The position numbers and the translations under genes are program-made. The notes beneath the pieces were generated by a model. The model searched no databases. It saw only the letters and a program-made list of their open reading frames with translations, and was not told the DNA's origin. Shown here in pieces: positions 55,369-63,075 of a DNA stretch of 64,000 nt (position 1 is its first letter; every line of letters starts with the position of its first letter). This stretch comes from Nocardioides sp. Kera G14 (GTDB taxonomy: Bacteria > Actinomycetota > Actinomycetes > Propionibacteriales > Nocardioidaceae): contig NZ_CP085839.1 of NCBI RefSeq assembly GCF_020715565.1, positions 2,852,001 to 2,916,000 on the forward strand, given 5' to 3'.

Positions 55369-55983
55369 ATGGATTTCCAGGACGTCGTACGTCGTCGCCG
55401 CATGGTCCGTCGTTACACCGCTTCTCCGGTGGCCGAGACGTCGCTGACGCGCATCCTGGACAACGCCGTGCGGGCCCCTTCTGCGGGCTTCTCGCAGGGC
55501 TGGTCGTTCCTCGTCCTCTCCACGCCGGAGGACGTCTCCCGGTATTGGGAGATCTTCCGCGGCGACGCCGAGTGGGAAGCGGATGGCTGGCTGCGCGGCA
55601 TGATGACCGCTCCCGTGTTGGTGATCCCGTGCTCGTCGAAGGCCGCCTACCTGTCGCGCTACGCCGAGCCGGACAAGGGCTGGACAGATCTGAGCGACGA
55701 CGCCGTGCGGGAGAAGTGGCCGATGCCCTTCTGGCACATGGACACCGCCATGGCGGTGCAGAACATGCTGCTCACCGTCGTCGACGAGGGGCTGGGCGCC
55801 TGCTACTTCGGCATCCCGCCGCGGCACCTCGGTGAGGTGAGGGAGGCGTTCGGGATCCCGGACGAGTGGGACCCGATCGGCGTCGTCTCGATCGGCCACC
55901 CCGACACCGGCGGGGCGCAGGGCAGCCCCCGTCGGCGTACGAGGAAGGCGGTCGCGGAGGTCGTGCACCGCGGCCGTTGGTAG
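55369..55983 (+). CDS. Nitroreductase family protein
   Basis: A 204-residue FMN-dependent oxidoreductase of the nitroreductase fold. It opens with the FMN-phosphate motif RRRRMVRRYT, then LDNAVRAPSAGFSQGWSFLV. The second FMN segment is MAVQNMLLTVVDEGLGACYFG and it ends GVVSIGHPD. The substrate is unknown. Start ATG 55369. Confidence 0.88.
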   Translation: MDFQDVVRRRRMVRRYTASPVAETSLTRILDNAVRAPSAGFSQGWSFLVLSTPEDVSRYWEIFRGDAEWEADGWLRGMMTAPVLVIPCSSKAAYLSRYAEPDKGWTDLSDDAVREKWPMPFWHMDTAMAVQNMLLTVVDEGLGACYFGIPPRHLGEVREAFGIPDEWDPIGVVSIGHPDTGGAQGSPRRRTRKAVAEVVHRGRW

Positions 55984-56003
55984 GTCCGCGGCACACTGGA
56001 TCC

Positions 56004-56555
56004 ATGGCCGAGAGCGAGGAGTGGCCCGAAGGAAGGCCCGAGCGGGGACGCCCGGTGCCGCCGTGGCAGCGACGCGAGGGCAGTGCCGCGGCCGCCGCCC
56101 GGATCCAGCAGCAACAGTCCTGGGTGGACCTGCAGATCCGTCAGGCGATCGAGCGCGGGGAGTTCGAGAACCTCAGCGGCGCGGGCAAGCCGATCGACGA
56201 CCTCGGCGACGAGCACGACCCGGACTGGTGGCTCAAGCGCCTGATCGAGCGTGAACGGCTCGTCGTCCTGCCTCCGTCGCTGCAGATGCGCAAGGAGGAC
56301 GCTGAGCTGGACGGCCAGCTCGACAAGCTGGCGGCCGAGAAGCTCGTGCGCGAGGCGGTCGAGGCGTTCAACTCCCGTGTCCGCTCCGCGAGGCTGCACA
56401 CCGAGGGGCCGCCGTTCATCACGCAGTTGCGCGATGTGGACCGCGAGGTGGAGCGCTGGCGGGAGCGGAGGGCCGAGCGGCTCGCAGCCGCCGAGCAGCA
56501 GGTTGCCGACGCGGCACAGCCGAAACGTCGATGGTGGCAGCGGCGCCGGCGCTGA
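56004..56555 (+). CDS. DUF1992 (DnaJ-homologue DnaJC28-like) protein
   Basis: A 183-residue soluble protein. The conserved DUF1992 region runs from DLQIRQAIERGEFENLSGAG through KPIDDLGDEHDPDWWLKRLI. The remainder is helical and charged, ending in an Arg-rich tail (RRWWQRRRR). The domain is shared with the human DnaJC28 protein; its role in bacteria is unknown. Starts ATG 56004. Confidence 0.85.
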   Translation: MAESEEWPEGRPERGRPVPPWQRREGSAAAAARIQQQQSWVDLQIRQAIERGEFENLSGAGKPIDDLGDEHDPDWWLKRLIERERLVVLPPSLQMRKEDAELDGQLDKLAAEKLVREAVEAFNSRVRSARLHTEGPPFITQLRDVDREVERWRERRAERLAAAEQQVADAAQPKRRWWQRRRR

Positions 56556-56622
56556 ATTGGATCGTTCCGGTGTTGAATCGGTCATATTCCGCCCTCCGGA
56601 ACGGCTGTTAGGTTCAAGGTTT

Positions 56623-57702
56623 GTGAGTCTCAAGAGCCCCAAGTCGTTCTTCGCCCCGCTGGCGGTCGGAGCCCCCGCTCCCCTGCGTGAGATCCCTGCT
56701 CGGCCCAGCCGAGCCATCCACTTCTTCGATCCCTCGAATCCGAAGATGGTCGACAAGATCCCGGCGATGGTCGGCACGGTCGACGTACTCCTCGGCAACC
56801 TGGAGGACGCCGTCAAGGCGGACAACAAGGAGGCTGCCCGCGCGGGGCTGGTGCAGATCGCGAAGGGCACCGACTTCGGTCCCACCCAGCTCTGGACCAG
56901 GATCAACTCGCTCGACTCCCCGTGGGTGCTCGACGACCTGATCACGCTGGTCACCGAGATCGGCGACAAGCTCGACGTGATCATGGTCCCGAAGGTGCAG
57001 GGCGCCGAGGACATCCACTACGTCGACCGCCTGCTCGCCCAGCTCGAGGCCCGCGCCGGGATCACCCGTCCGATCCTTATCCATGCCATCCTCGAGACCG
57101 CGCGCGGCGTGGCCGAGGTGGAGAACATCGCGCTGGCGTCGCCGCGCATGCAGGGCATCTCGCTCGGCCCGGCGGACCTCGCGGCCGACCGCAAGATGAA
57201 GACCACCCGCGTCGGCGGTGGCCACCCGGGCTACCTCGTCCGCCAGGACCCGGTCAGTGGCGACATCAACGGGGACCGCGCGATCTTCCAGCAGGACCTG
57301 TGGCACTACACGATCGCCAAGATGGTCGACGCCTGTGCCGCGGCCGGGATCTACCCCTACTACGGCCCGTTCGGTGACATCACAGACGTCGTCGCCGCCG
57401 AGGACCAGTTCCGCAACGCCTTCCTCCTGGGCTGTGTCGGAACCTGGTCGCTCCACCCCAAGCAGATCGAGATCGCCAACCGCGTCTTCTCGCCGTCTGC
57501 CGAGGACATCAAGCACGCCCGACGGGTCGTCGCGGCCATGGGCGACGGCACCGGCGCGGTCATGCTCGACGGCAAGATGGAGGACGACGCGTCCCTGAAG
57601 CAGTGCCTCGTCCTGGTGTCGCTCGCCGACGAGCTCGCCGCCATCGATCCCAAGCTCAAGGAGCTCTACGACTCCATCGAGCTCGAGGGAGAGGACGCCT
57701 GA
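56623..57702 (+). CDS. HpcH/HpaI (CitE-type) CoA-ester lyase, probable malyl-CoA lyase
   Basis: A 359-residue TIM-barrel enzyme. Family features include RAIHFFDPSNPKMVDKI, a GNLEDAV acid motif binding the metal, a catalytic RINSLDSPW arginine, ILIHAILETARGV and the GISLGPADLAADRKM loop. The length and the GGHPGYLVRQDP insertion fit L-malyl-CoA/beta-methylmalyl-CoA lyases of the ethylmalonyl-CoA pathway better than short CitE. GTG 56623 is the start. Its stop overlaps the start of a second, shorter CitE-type gene. Confidence 0.82.
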   Translation: MSLKSPKSFFAPLAVGAPAPLREIPARPSRAIHFFDPSNPKMVDKIPAMVGTVDVLLGNLEDAVKADNKEAARAGLVQIAKGTDFGPTQLWTRINSLDSPWVLDDLITLVTEIGDKLDVIMVPKVQGAEDIHYVDRLLAQLEARAGITRPILIHAILETARGVAEVENIALASPRMQGISLGPADLAADRKMKTTRVGGGHPGYLVRQDPVSGDINGDRAIFQQDLWHYTIAKMVDACAAAGIYPYYGPFGDITDVVAAEDQFRNAFLLGCVGTWSLHPKQIEIANRVFSPSAEDIKHARRVVAAMGDGTGAVMLDGKMEDDASLKQCLVLVSLADELAAIDPKLKELYDSIELEGEDA

Positions 57703-58571
57703 TGACCGACTCCTCGCTCTTCCGCCCCCGTCGCTCCGTCCTCTACATGCCGTCCTCCAACGAGCGGGCGCTGGAGAAGGCGAAGACGATCGCCGCCGAC
57801 GGGCTCATCCTCGACCTCGAGGACGCCGTCGCCCCCGACGCCAAGAACACCGCGCGTGAGAACGCCGTCGCCGCCGTCGCGTCCGGTGAGTACGGCGCCA
57901 AGGAGCTCACCATCCGGATCAACGGCGCCGACACCGAATGGCACGCGGACGACATCCGCGCTGCTGCCGCGGTCGGTCCGGACGCCATCGTCGTCCCGAA
58001 GGTCAACAGCGCCGCTGCGGTGAAGAGCCTGGTCGCGTCACTCGAGGCCGCCGGGGCCCCGGACAAGACGAAGCTCTGGGCCATGATCGAGTCGCCGTAC
58101 GCCATCCTGCATGCGGAGGAGATCCTCGGCGCCTCGGAGCGACTGACCGTCGCCGTCCTCGGCACCAACGACCTGGTCAAGGAGCTCTTCATCGACCACG
58201 TCCCCGGTCGCGAGCCGCTGCGCACGTCGCTGCAGCTCGCCGTGCTGGCCGCCCGCGCCACCGGCAAGGTCGTCCTCGACGGCGTCTACAACGACGTGAA
58301 GAACGAGGAGGGGTACGCCGCCGAGGTGCTGCAGGGCGTGCAGTACGGCTTCGACGGCAAGACCCTGATCCACCCCGCGCAGGTGCCCGGCGCGAATGAA
58401 GGCTTCGCTCCGTCGGAGGAGGCCGTCGCAGGAGCCAACGGCCTGATCGAGGCTTGGAACTCCGGCAACGGTGGCGTGGTGACCTACAACGGCAAGATGG
58501 TCGAGTCGCTCCACGTGGAGTCGGCCCGACGCACGCTGGCGATCGCCGCCGCCATCGCCCAGCTCGGCTGA
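57702..58571 (+). CDS. HpcH/HpaI (CitE-type) CoA-ester lyase or malyl-CoA thioesterase
   Basis: A 289-residue CitE-like protein: FRPRRSVLYMPSSNERALEK, the metal motif LILDLEDAVAP, the catalytic LTIRINGADTEW and WAMIESPYAILHAEEIL. It is the short form found in (S)-citramalyl-CoA lyases and in malyl-CoA thioesterase (Mcl2). Beside a longer malyl-CoA lyase-like gene, a thioesterase or partner lyase role in acetate/propionate assimilation is likely. ATG 57702 overlaps the previous stop as TGATG. A strong terminator follows. Confidence 0.8.
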   Translation: MTDSSLFRPRRSVLYMPSSNERALEKAKTIAADGLILDLEDAVAPDAKNTARENAVAAVASGEYGAKELTIRINGADTEWHADDIRAAAAVGPDAIVVPKVNSAAAVKSLVASLEAAGAPDKTKLWAMIESPYAILHAEEILGASERLTVAVLGTNDLVKELFIDHVPGREPLRTSLQLAVLAARATGKVVLDGVYNDVKNEEGYAAEVLQGVQYGFDGKTLIHPAQVPGANEGFAPSEEAVAGANGLIEAWNSGNGGVVTYNGKMVESLHVESARRTLAIAAAIAQLG

Positions 58572-58599
58572 TCGTCGGCGTACGCCCTGAGGCAGGATG

Positions 58600-58640
58600 G
58601 GGGCGTCAGGGTCAGCTCGGTGACCGTGACGCCCCTTTCT
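58600..58640 (+). terminator. Rho-independent terminator after the CitE pair
   Basis: GGGGCGTCA pairs with TGACGCCCC, and GGTCA/TGACC extends the stem inward to a 6-base loop. TTTCT follows directly. It is the clearest intrinsic terminator on this strand in the region. Confidence 0.85.
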
Positions 58641-58658
58641 GTCTTTCGTTGAGGTCCT

Positions 58659-61328
58659 GTGTCTGAGTCATCCGAGCAACCTGACCGCGGTGGTCAGGCA
58701 GCGCCCTCGAACCTCGAGGTGCGCGACCCGCTCAAGCCGTTCACAGACATCCTCGACATCGTCAGGCAGATCGCCGCCACAGGTACGACGGCGCCCGACC
58801 CCACCGCCGCCTCGCTCGACCTCGAGGCGATCCTTCGCGGGCCGGTCCTCGACCCTCCTCCGCCACCCCCACCTTCTGCGGCTCCGCCGATCGCTGCGCC
58901 TCCGATCGCTGCGCCCCCCGTCCCTGCGCCGCCCACCACCCCTCCCCCGCTTCGCCCGCGGGCGAAGCCGATGGTCACGCCACCACCGGCTCCTGAGCCG
59001 GCTCCCGAGCCCGAGCCTGAGGTCGAGCCGGAGCCGGCCACCGCGCCCGAGCCTGTCGTCGAGCCGCCGGTAGAGCCGGAGCCGGTCCCCGAACCGCAGC
59101 CAACGCCAGATCTCGAGCTCACCCCGCCCGTGGCCTCCCCGGTCACCCCTCCGGCGGCAGCCACCCAGGAGCTGACCGACCTGCAGGCGATCATCGACGC
59201 TGCGTCGGCGGCGATCGCCGAGATCGACGGCGAAGCCCCGCCTGCTCCCGTGACAGTGGAGGCTGCACCGATCGACCCCGCCGCACTTGCGGCGCTGCTG
59301 GCCAGCTTCGACCTTCCGACGGACAACGTCGACACGCTCCTCGCTCCCCCGGCCGAGCCCGAGGCACCTGAGGAGACCGCCGAAGCAGAGGCTGTTGTCG
59401 AGGCCGCCCCAGAACCGGTCGTCGAAGCGCCGGACGAGGAGGCCGCCGACACCGCAGCCGTGATCCCGGAGCAGGTGGACGAGAGCAAGGAGGAGCCCGC
59501 CCCTCCGGCGCCCGTGATCGTCCCGGAGCCCGGCGAGGTCGTGCCGCCGAACGTGCTGGCGGTCCTCATGGAGCCAACGGCACGGCCGGCTCCCCGCCCG
59601 ACCGAGCTCCGCAACAAGAACGCCCCTCCACCCGAGCCACCGCCCCACACGCATCGCGCCGTCCCCCCGCCCCCGCCGAAGGTCATCCCGGATCCCCAGA
59701 CGGATGCGGCCGCCGCCGTACTCGCGGCCTTCGCCACCCAGCAGGCCGAACGCGAGGCCCTCCTCGCCCCGCCCGAGGCGCCGGAGCCCTCCACGGATCC
59801 GGCGGAGCTCGAGGCGTCTGAGGCCGCTGAGGACGTCGAGCCGACAGAGCTTCATGGAGCCATCGAGCCTCCGCTTCCCCACGTCGAGCCTGAGCAGCTC
59901 ACGGCCGAACCCGAGCTCGGGGAGACGGAGGACGAGGAGGCACCGACCCACCGACGCATGCGGGCCTGGGCGCTCAAGGCGGTCGCTGCGGTCGTGGTCC
60001 TGGCACTCATGACCGGCACCGGCTGGGCGATCACGCGCGGCCCGCTCGCACGCTCCGCCTCCGACCCGGCGCCGACTCCGTCCCCCAGCGCCTCGACGGG
60101 CCTGCCGTCCGTCGAGGTCGCACCACAGCAGGAGGCCTACGCCGCCGTGCTCGCGGCGGTGACGGGCTCCAAGGACCTGGCCTCGCTGTCGGCTGCCGCA
60201 GACAAGGCCACCGACCTCGGCCAGACGTTCGCGACGCTCCGGGGCGGCACCAGCGCCGGGCAGGTCCTGATCAACGCCGAGACCGCCGTCCTGCAGTCCC
60301 TCAGCTCACTCGACGCCCTCACGCCCGACAACGCGGCGGCTCAGTTCCCGGCCCTGATGTCCACGCTCCAGAGGTCCTCGAGTTCGGTGGCCAAGGCGCG
60401 CAAGGCGATCCCGGGCAGCGATCCGTCGACCGACACCTCGCCTGCCGTCGACCATGTCGTCCACCTCGTCGCACCTCTCGCCCTCGACGGCCTCACCTCG
60501 CAGCTCACGACGTTCGTACGCCGGGCCGGCGCCGCCTCGAAGACCGCAGACCTCCGCGAGATCGCCGCCGACGCCTTCCAGCTCCGCGTTGCGACCGAGG
60601 ACACCAGCGCAGTCCTCGGCGAGAGCGGGAAGTCCGGCGAACGCGCCCAGCTCCTCCAGCGGGCCGTGGCCGCGCTGGTCTCGATGAAGACCATCGACGG
60701 CGACCACCTCGACCAGTGGAAGACCACCGGCGCGACGCTCAAGCAGCAGCTCACCGGTCTCGGCCAGAGCACCGCGCCGCTGGCGAAGGTCGACAAGATG
60801 ATCGACGCGGCGACGCTCCTCATGAAGGCATGGACCGAGCTGCACTCCGGTGTCGACAAGGCTGCGCTGTCGACGTACAACGACAAGGTGGTCGCCGCGA
60901 TGAAGGACTGGACGAAGGCGTGGGCCAGCCTCCCGAAGGTCACCTCCCGCCAGCAGCCCGAGTTCGACCTGACGACGAAGTTCTATCGCACGTCCCAGGC
61001 CCTCGGCCGGGCCGTGGGTGAGCTCGACGGCGTGAAACTGCCTGAGAACTCGCCCGACGCCCTCGTCGCACGGAACAACGCACTCGTCGCCCTCGCCCGC
61101 CGCGCGCGTGCCGCTGCTGTGGCCGGGCACAACGTCGCCCTCGCCGCGGAGGACTGCGGGACAGGTTGCACCTACGGCGAGACCAAGCCGTGGCAGGGCT
61201 TCCAGCGCGCCCTCTCCGCGGTCGGTGACGCCGAGAAGATCAAGGCCGCCTGGCGGGACGCGTACGCCGACGCCAAGAAGGACGCTGTCGACACCACGGA
61301 CGCGGACGCCGACAAGCCGGTCGTCTGA
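58659..61328 (+). CDS. Large Pro/Glu-rich single-pass membrane protein
   Basis: An 889-residue protein of unknown function. Residues 1-430 are low-complexity and probably disordered in the cytoplasm, with runs of Pro and Glu-Pro (PPPPPPSAAPPIAAPP; EPEPEVEPEP) and Ala/Glu stretches. One membrane helix lies at about 434-454 (ALKAVAAVVVLALMTGTGWA). The outer part (about 460-889) begins with a Ser/Pro stalk and continues as an Ala-rich, mainly helical domain with a lone cysteine pair near the end (EDCGTGC). Starts at GTG 58659. Confidence 0.75.
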   Translation: MSESSEQPDRGGQAAPSNLEVRDPLKPFTDILDIVRQIAATGTTAPDPTAASLDLEAILRGPVLDPPPPPPPSAAPPIAAPPIAAPPVPAPPTTPPPLRPRAKPMVTPPPAPEPAPEPEPEVEPEPATAPEPVVEPPVEPEPVPEPQPTPDLELTPPVASPVTPPAAATQELTDLQAIIDAASAAIAEIDGEAPPAPVTVEAAPIDPAALAALLASFDLPTDNVDTLLAPPAEPEAPEETAEAEAVVEAAPEPVVEAPDEEAADTAAVIPEQVDESKEEPAPPAPVIVPEPGEVVPPNVLAVLMEPTARPAPRPTELRNKNAPPPEPPPHTHRAVPPPPPKVIPDPQTDAAAAVLAAFATQQAEREALLAPPEAPEPSTDPAELEASEAAEDVEPTELHGAIEPPLPHVEPEQLTAEPELGETEDEEAPTHRRMRAWALKAVAAVVVLALMTGTGWAITRGPLARSASDPAPTPSPSASTGLPSVEVAPQQEAYAAVLAAVTGSKDLASLSAAADKATDLGQTFATLRGGTSAGQVLINAETAVLQSLSSLDALTPDNAAAQFPALMSTLQRSSSSVAKARKAIPGSDPSTDTSPAVDHVVHLVAPLALDGLTSQLTTFVRRAGAASKTADLREIAADAFQLRVATEDTSAVLGESGKSGERAQLLQRAVAALVSMKTIDGDHLDQWKTTGATLKQQLTGLGQSTAPLAKVDKMIDAATLLMKAWTELHSGVDKAALSTYNDKVVAAMKDWTKAWASLPKVTSRQQPEFDLTTKFYRTSQALGRAVGELDGVKLPENSPDALVARNNALVALARRARAAAVAGHNVALAAEDCGTGCTYGETKPWQGFQRALSAVGDAEKIKAAWRDAYADAKKDAVDTTDADADKPVV

Positions 61329-61350
61329 CTGTTTCCAAAGTCTCATTCCA

Positions 61351-61367
61351 TGGGACGAGATGTCCCA
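61351..61367. promoter_or_regulatory. Operator-like palindrome upstream of MFS gene
   Basis: TGGGAC-N5-GTCCCA, a perfect 6+6 dyad about 33 bases before the MFS start, with outer CCAT/ATGG symmetry. It overlaps the likely promoter. No regulator gene is adjacent. Confidence 0.45.
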
Positions 61368-61400
61368 CATTATGGACGGCTCGAGGCGTAGAACGGTCAC

Positions 61401-62594
61401 ATGACCACCGCCGCTTCGCCTCCCGCCGTCTCGCCCGCCCGCCGCTGGGCGATGCTCGGCGCGAGCACCGCGGCGCAGGCCTGCGCCGCGGTGATGATGC
61501 ACGGGGCGGCGTTCCTCATCCCTGCGCTCCACAGCCAGGAGGACCTCTCCCTCGGTCAGGCGGGGATCGTCGCGGCGGCGCCGACCACCGGCGTGATGCT
61601 CGCGCTCGTGGCTTGGGGCTCGCTGGCCGATGCGTACGGCGAGAAGCGGGTGCTGCTCGCAGGACTTGTGCTCGCGACCCTCTCCGGCGTCGTCGCCATG
61701 AGCACCCACTCGCTGGTGCTCTTCACGATCGCCATCGGCGTGGCAGGTGCCGCTGCGGCCAGCACACCCGCGGCGAGCGGGCGGGTCGTGGTCGGCTGGT
61801 TCCCGCCCCACCGGCGCGGCCTCGCGATGGGGATCCGGCAGATGGCCCAGCCCGTCGGCGTCGGCATCGCGGCCATCTCGATGGCGGTCACGGCCGATGC
61901 CCACGGGATCCGTGCCGCGATCGCGATCCCCACGATCGCCTGCGCCCTTGCCGCAGTGGCCGTGGCGCTCGTCGTCATGGATCCGCCGCGTCCGGAGAGG
62001 ACCGTCGAGCACAGCGCCAACCCCTATCGGGGCAACAGCTTCCTCGCGCGCATCCACGGCGTCTCGGTCCTGTTGGTCGTGCCGCAGTTCGTGGTGTGGA
62101 CCTTCTCGCTGGTGTGGCTCGAACAGGACCGGCACTGGTCCGCGGCGGCCGCGGGCACGCTCGTCGCCGTCGCCCAGGTGGCGGGCGCCTTCGGGCGGAT
62201 CGCCGCCGGACAGCTCTCCGACATGGTCGGCAGCCGGATGCGTCCGCTGCTCTGGGTGGCGATCGGAGCGGGAGTGGTGATGGCGCTGCTCGGCCTCACG
62301 GCGAAGGCCGACTGGTGGGTCGCCGTACCCCTCATGCTGGTGGCCACCGTGCTCACGGTGGCCGACAACGGACTGGCCTTCACTGCCGTGGCCGAGCGCG
62401 CGGGACCCTTCTGGAGCGGGCGCGCGATGGGCGTGCAGAACACCGCCCAGTTCCTGACCAGCTCGCTCGTGCCGCCGCTGGGCGGCGCCCTCGTCGGAGC
62501 GGTCGGCTTCCCATGGACCTTCACCCTCGCGGCGGCGTTCCCTCTCGTCGCGATCGGCCTGGTGCCACTGCGCCACGAACGTCCCGTGGGCTGA
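61401..62594 (+). CDS. MFS transporter
   Basis: A 397-residue carrier with about 12 helices. AWGSLADAYGEKRVLLAG is the loop 2-3 motif; ASGRVVVGWFPPHRRGLAMG and GIRQMAQPVGVGIAA resemble the NarK/CynX/OFA-like groups of anion and organic-acid carriers. The substrate is unknown. An operator-like palindrome precedes it, so it is likely inducible. Confidence 0.85.
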   Translation: MTTAASPPAVSPARRWAMLGASTAAQACAAVMMHGAAFLIPALHSQEDLSLGQAGIVAAAPTTGVMLALVAWGSLADAYGEKRVLLAGLVLATLSGVVAMSTHSLVLFTIAIGVAGAAAASTPAASGRVVVGWFPPHRRGLAMGIRQMAQPVGVGIAAISMAVTADAHGIRAAIAIPTIACALAAVAVALVVMDPPRPERTVEHSANPYRGNSFLARIHGVSVLLVVPQFVVWTFSLVWLEQDRHWSAAAAGTLVAVAQVAGAFGRIAAGQLSDMVGSRMRPLLWVAIGAGVVMALLGLTAKADWWVAVPLMLVATVLTVADNGLAFTAVAERAGPFWSGRAMGVQNTAQFLTSSLVPPLGGALVGAVGFPWTFTLAAAFPLVAIGLVPLRHERPVG

Positions 62595-62655
62595 CCACCG
62601 GCTAACCACGCCTCACGTGGGTACGCCCTTCCGCAAGAAAGGGAAGGGATCTCTC

Positions 62656-63075
62656 ATGGACACCAGCACCATCATCTGGATCATCGTGGCCGTCATCATC
62701 GTGGCGGTCCTCGTCGGCGTCCTCGTCGCACTGGCGCGCCGTCGCCGCGAACACAAGCTCGTCGAGCACGCCACCGAGCTCCGCACCGAGGCGGCGCAGC
62801 GGGAGCAGGACCTGGACGAGCAGCGCCGCCAGGCCCAAGAGGCCGAGGCGAAGGCGCAGCTCGCCCGTGCCGAGGCCGAGCGTGCCGAGGAGCAGGCCCG
62901 TCAGGCCCGAGACTCCTCGATGTTCGAGGAGGCCAAGCAGGAGGACACCTTCCGCGAGGCCGACAGGGTGGATCCGCGCACCGCACCTGACACGGGGAGG
63001 TTACTCGCCGGTAACTGGTGGGTAGGATCGCGCACATGCTGCAGGTCATCGCCATTGTGCTGTGTCTCGCCCTGA
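62656..63075 (+). CDS. Small membrane-anchored coiled-coil protein
   Basis: A 139-residue protein: one N-terminal helix (about 5-27, TIIWIIVAVIIVAVLVGVLV), then a charged Ala/Glu/Arg coiled coil (about 35-95, with AEAKAQLARAEAERAEEQAR). The last 25 or so residues (GRLLAGNWWVGSRTCC...) read through the next gene's promoter and 40 bases of its coding sequence, are Cys-rich and look unnatural; a frameshift or sequence error near 62,990-63,000 is possible. GGGAAGGGA precedes ATG 62656. Confidence 0.6.
   Translation: MDTSTIIWIIVAVIIVAVLVGVLVALARRRREHKLVEHATELRTEAAQREQDLDEQRRQAQEAEAKAQLARAEAERAEEQARQARDSSMFEEAKQEDTFREADRVDPRTAPDTGRLLAGNWWVGSRTCCRSSPLCCVSP
63001..63028 (+). promoter_or_regulatory. 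Promoter and TTACTCGCCGGTAA dyad before etfD
   Basis: TTACTC (63001-63006) and TAGGAT (63023-63028), spaced 16 bases, form a possible promoter 8 bases from ATG 63036. TTAC-N6-GTAA is a dyad over the -35 box (63001-63014) and could be a regulator site. Confidence 0.4.

Noticed and set aside
58668..62609. Two long minus-strand frames (427 and 767 residues)
   Set aside because: They lie opposite the Pro-rich membrane protein and the MFS gene and show only repetitive Gly/Arg or Asp/His-rich translations.
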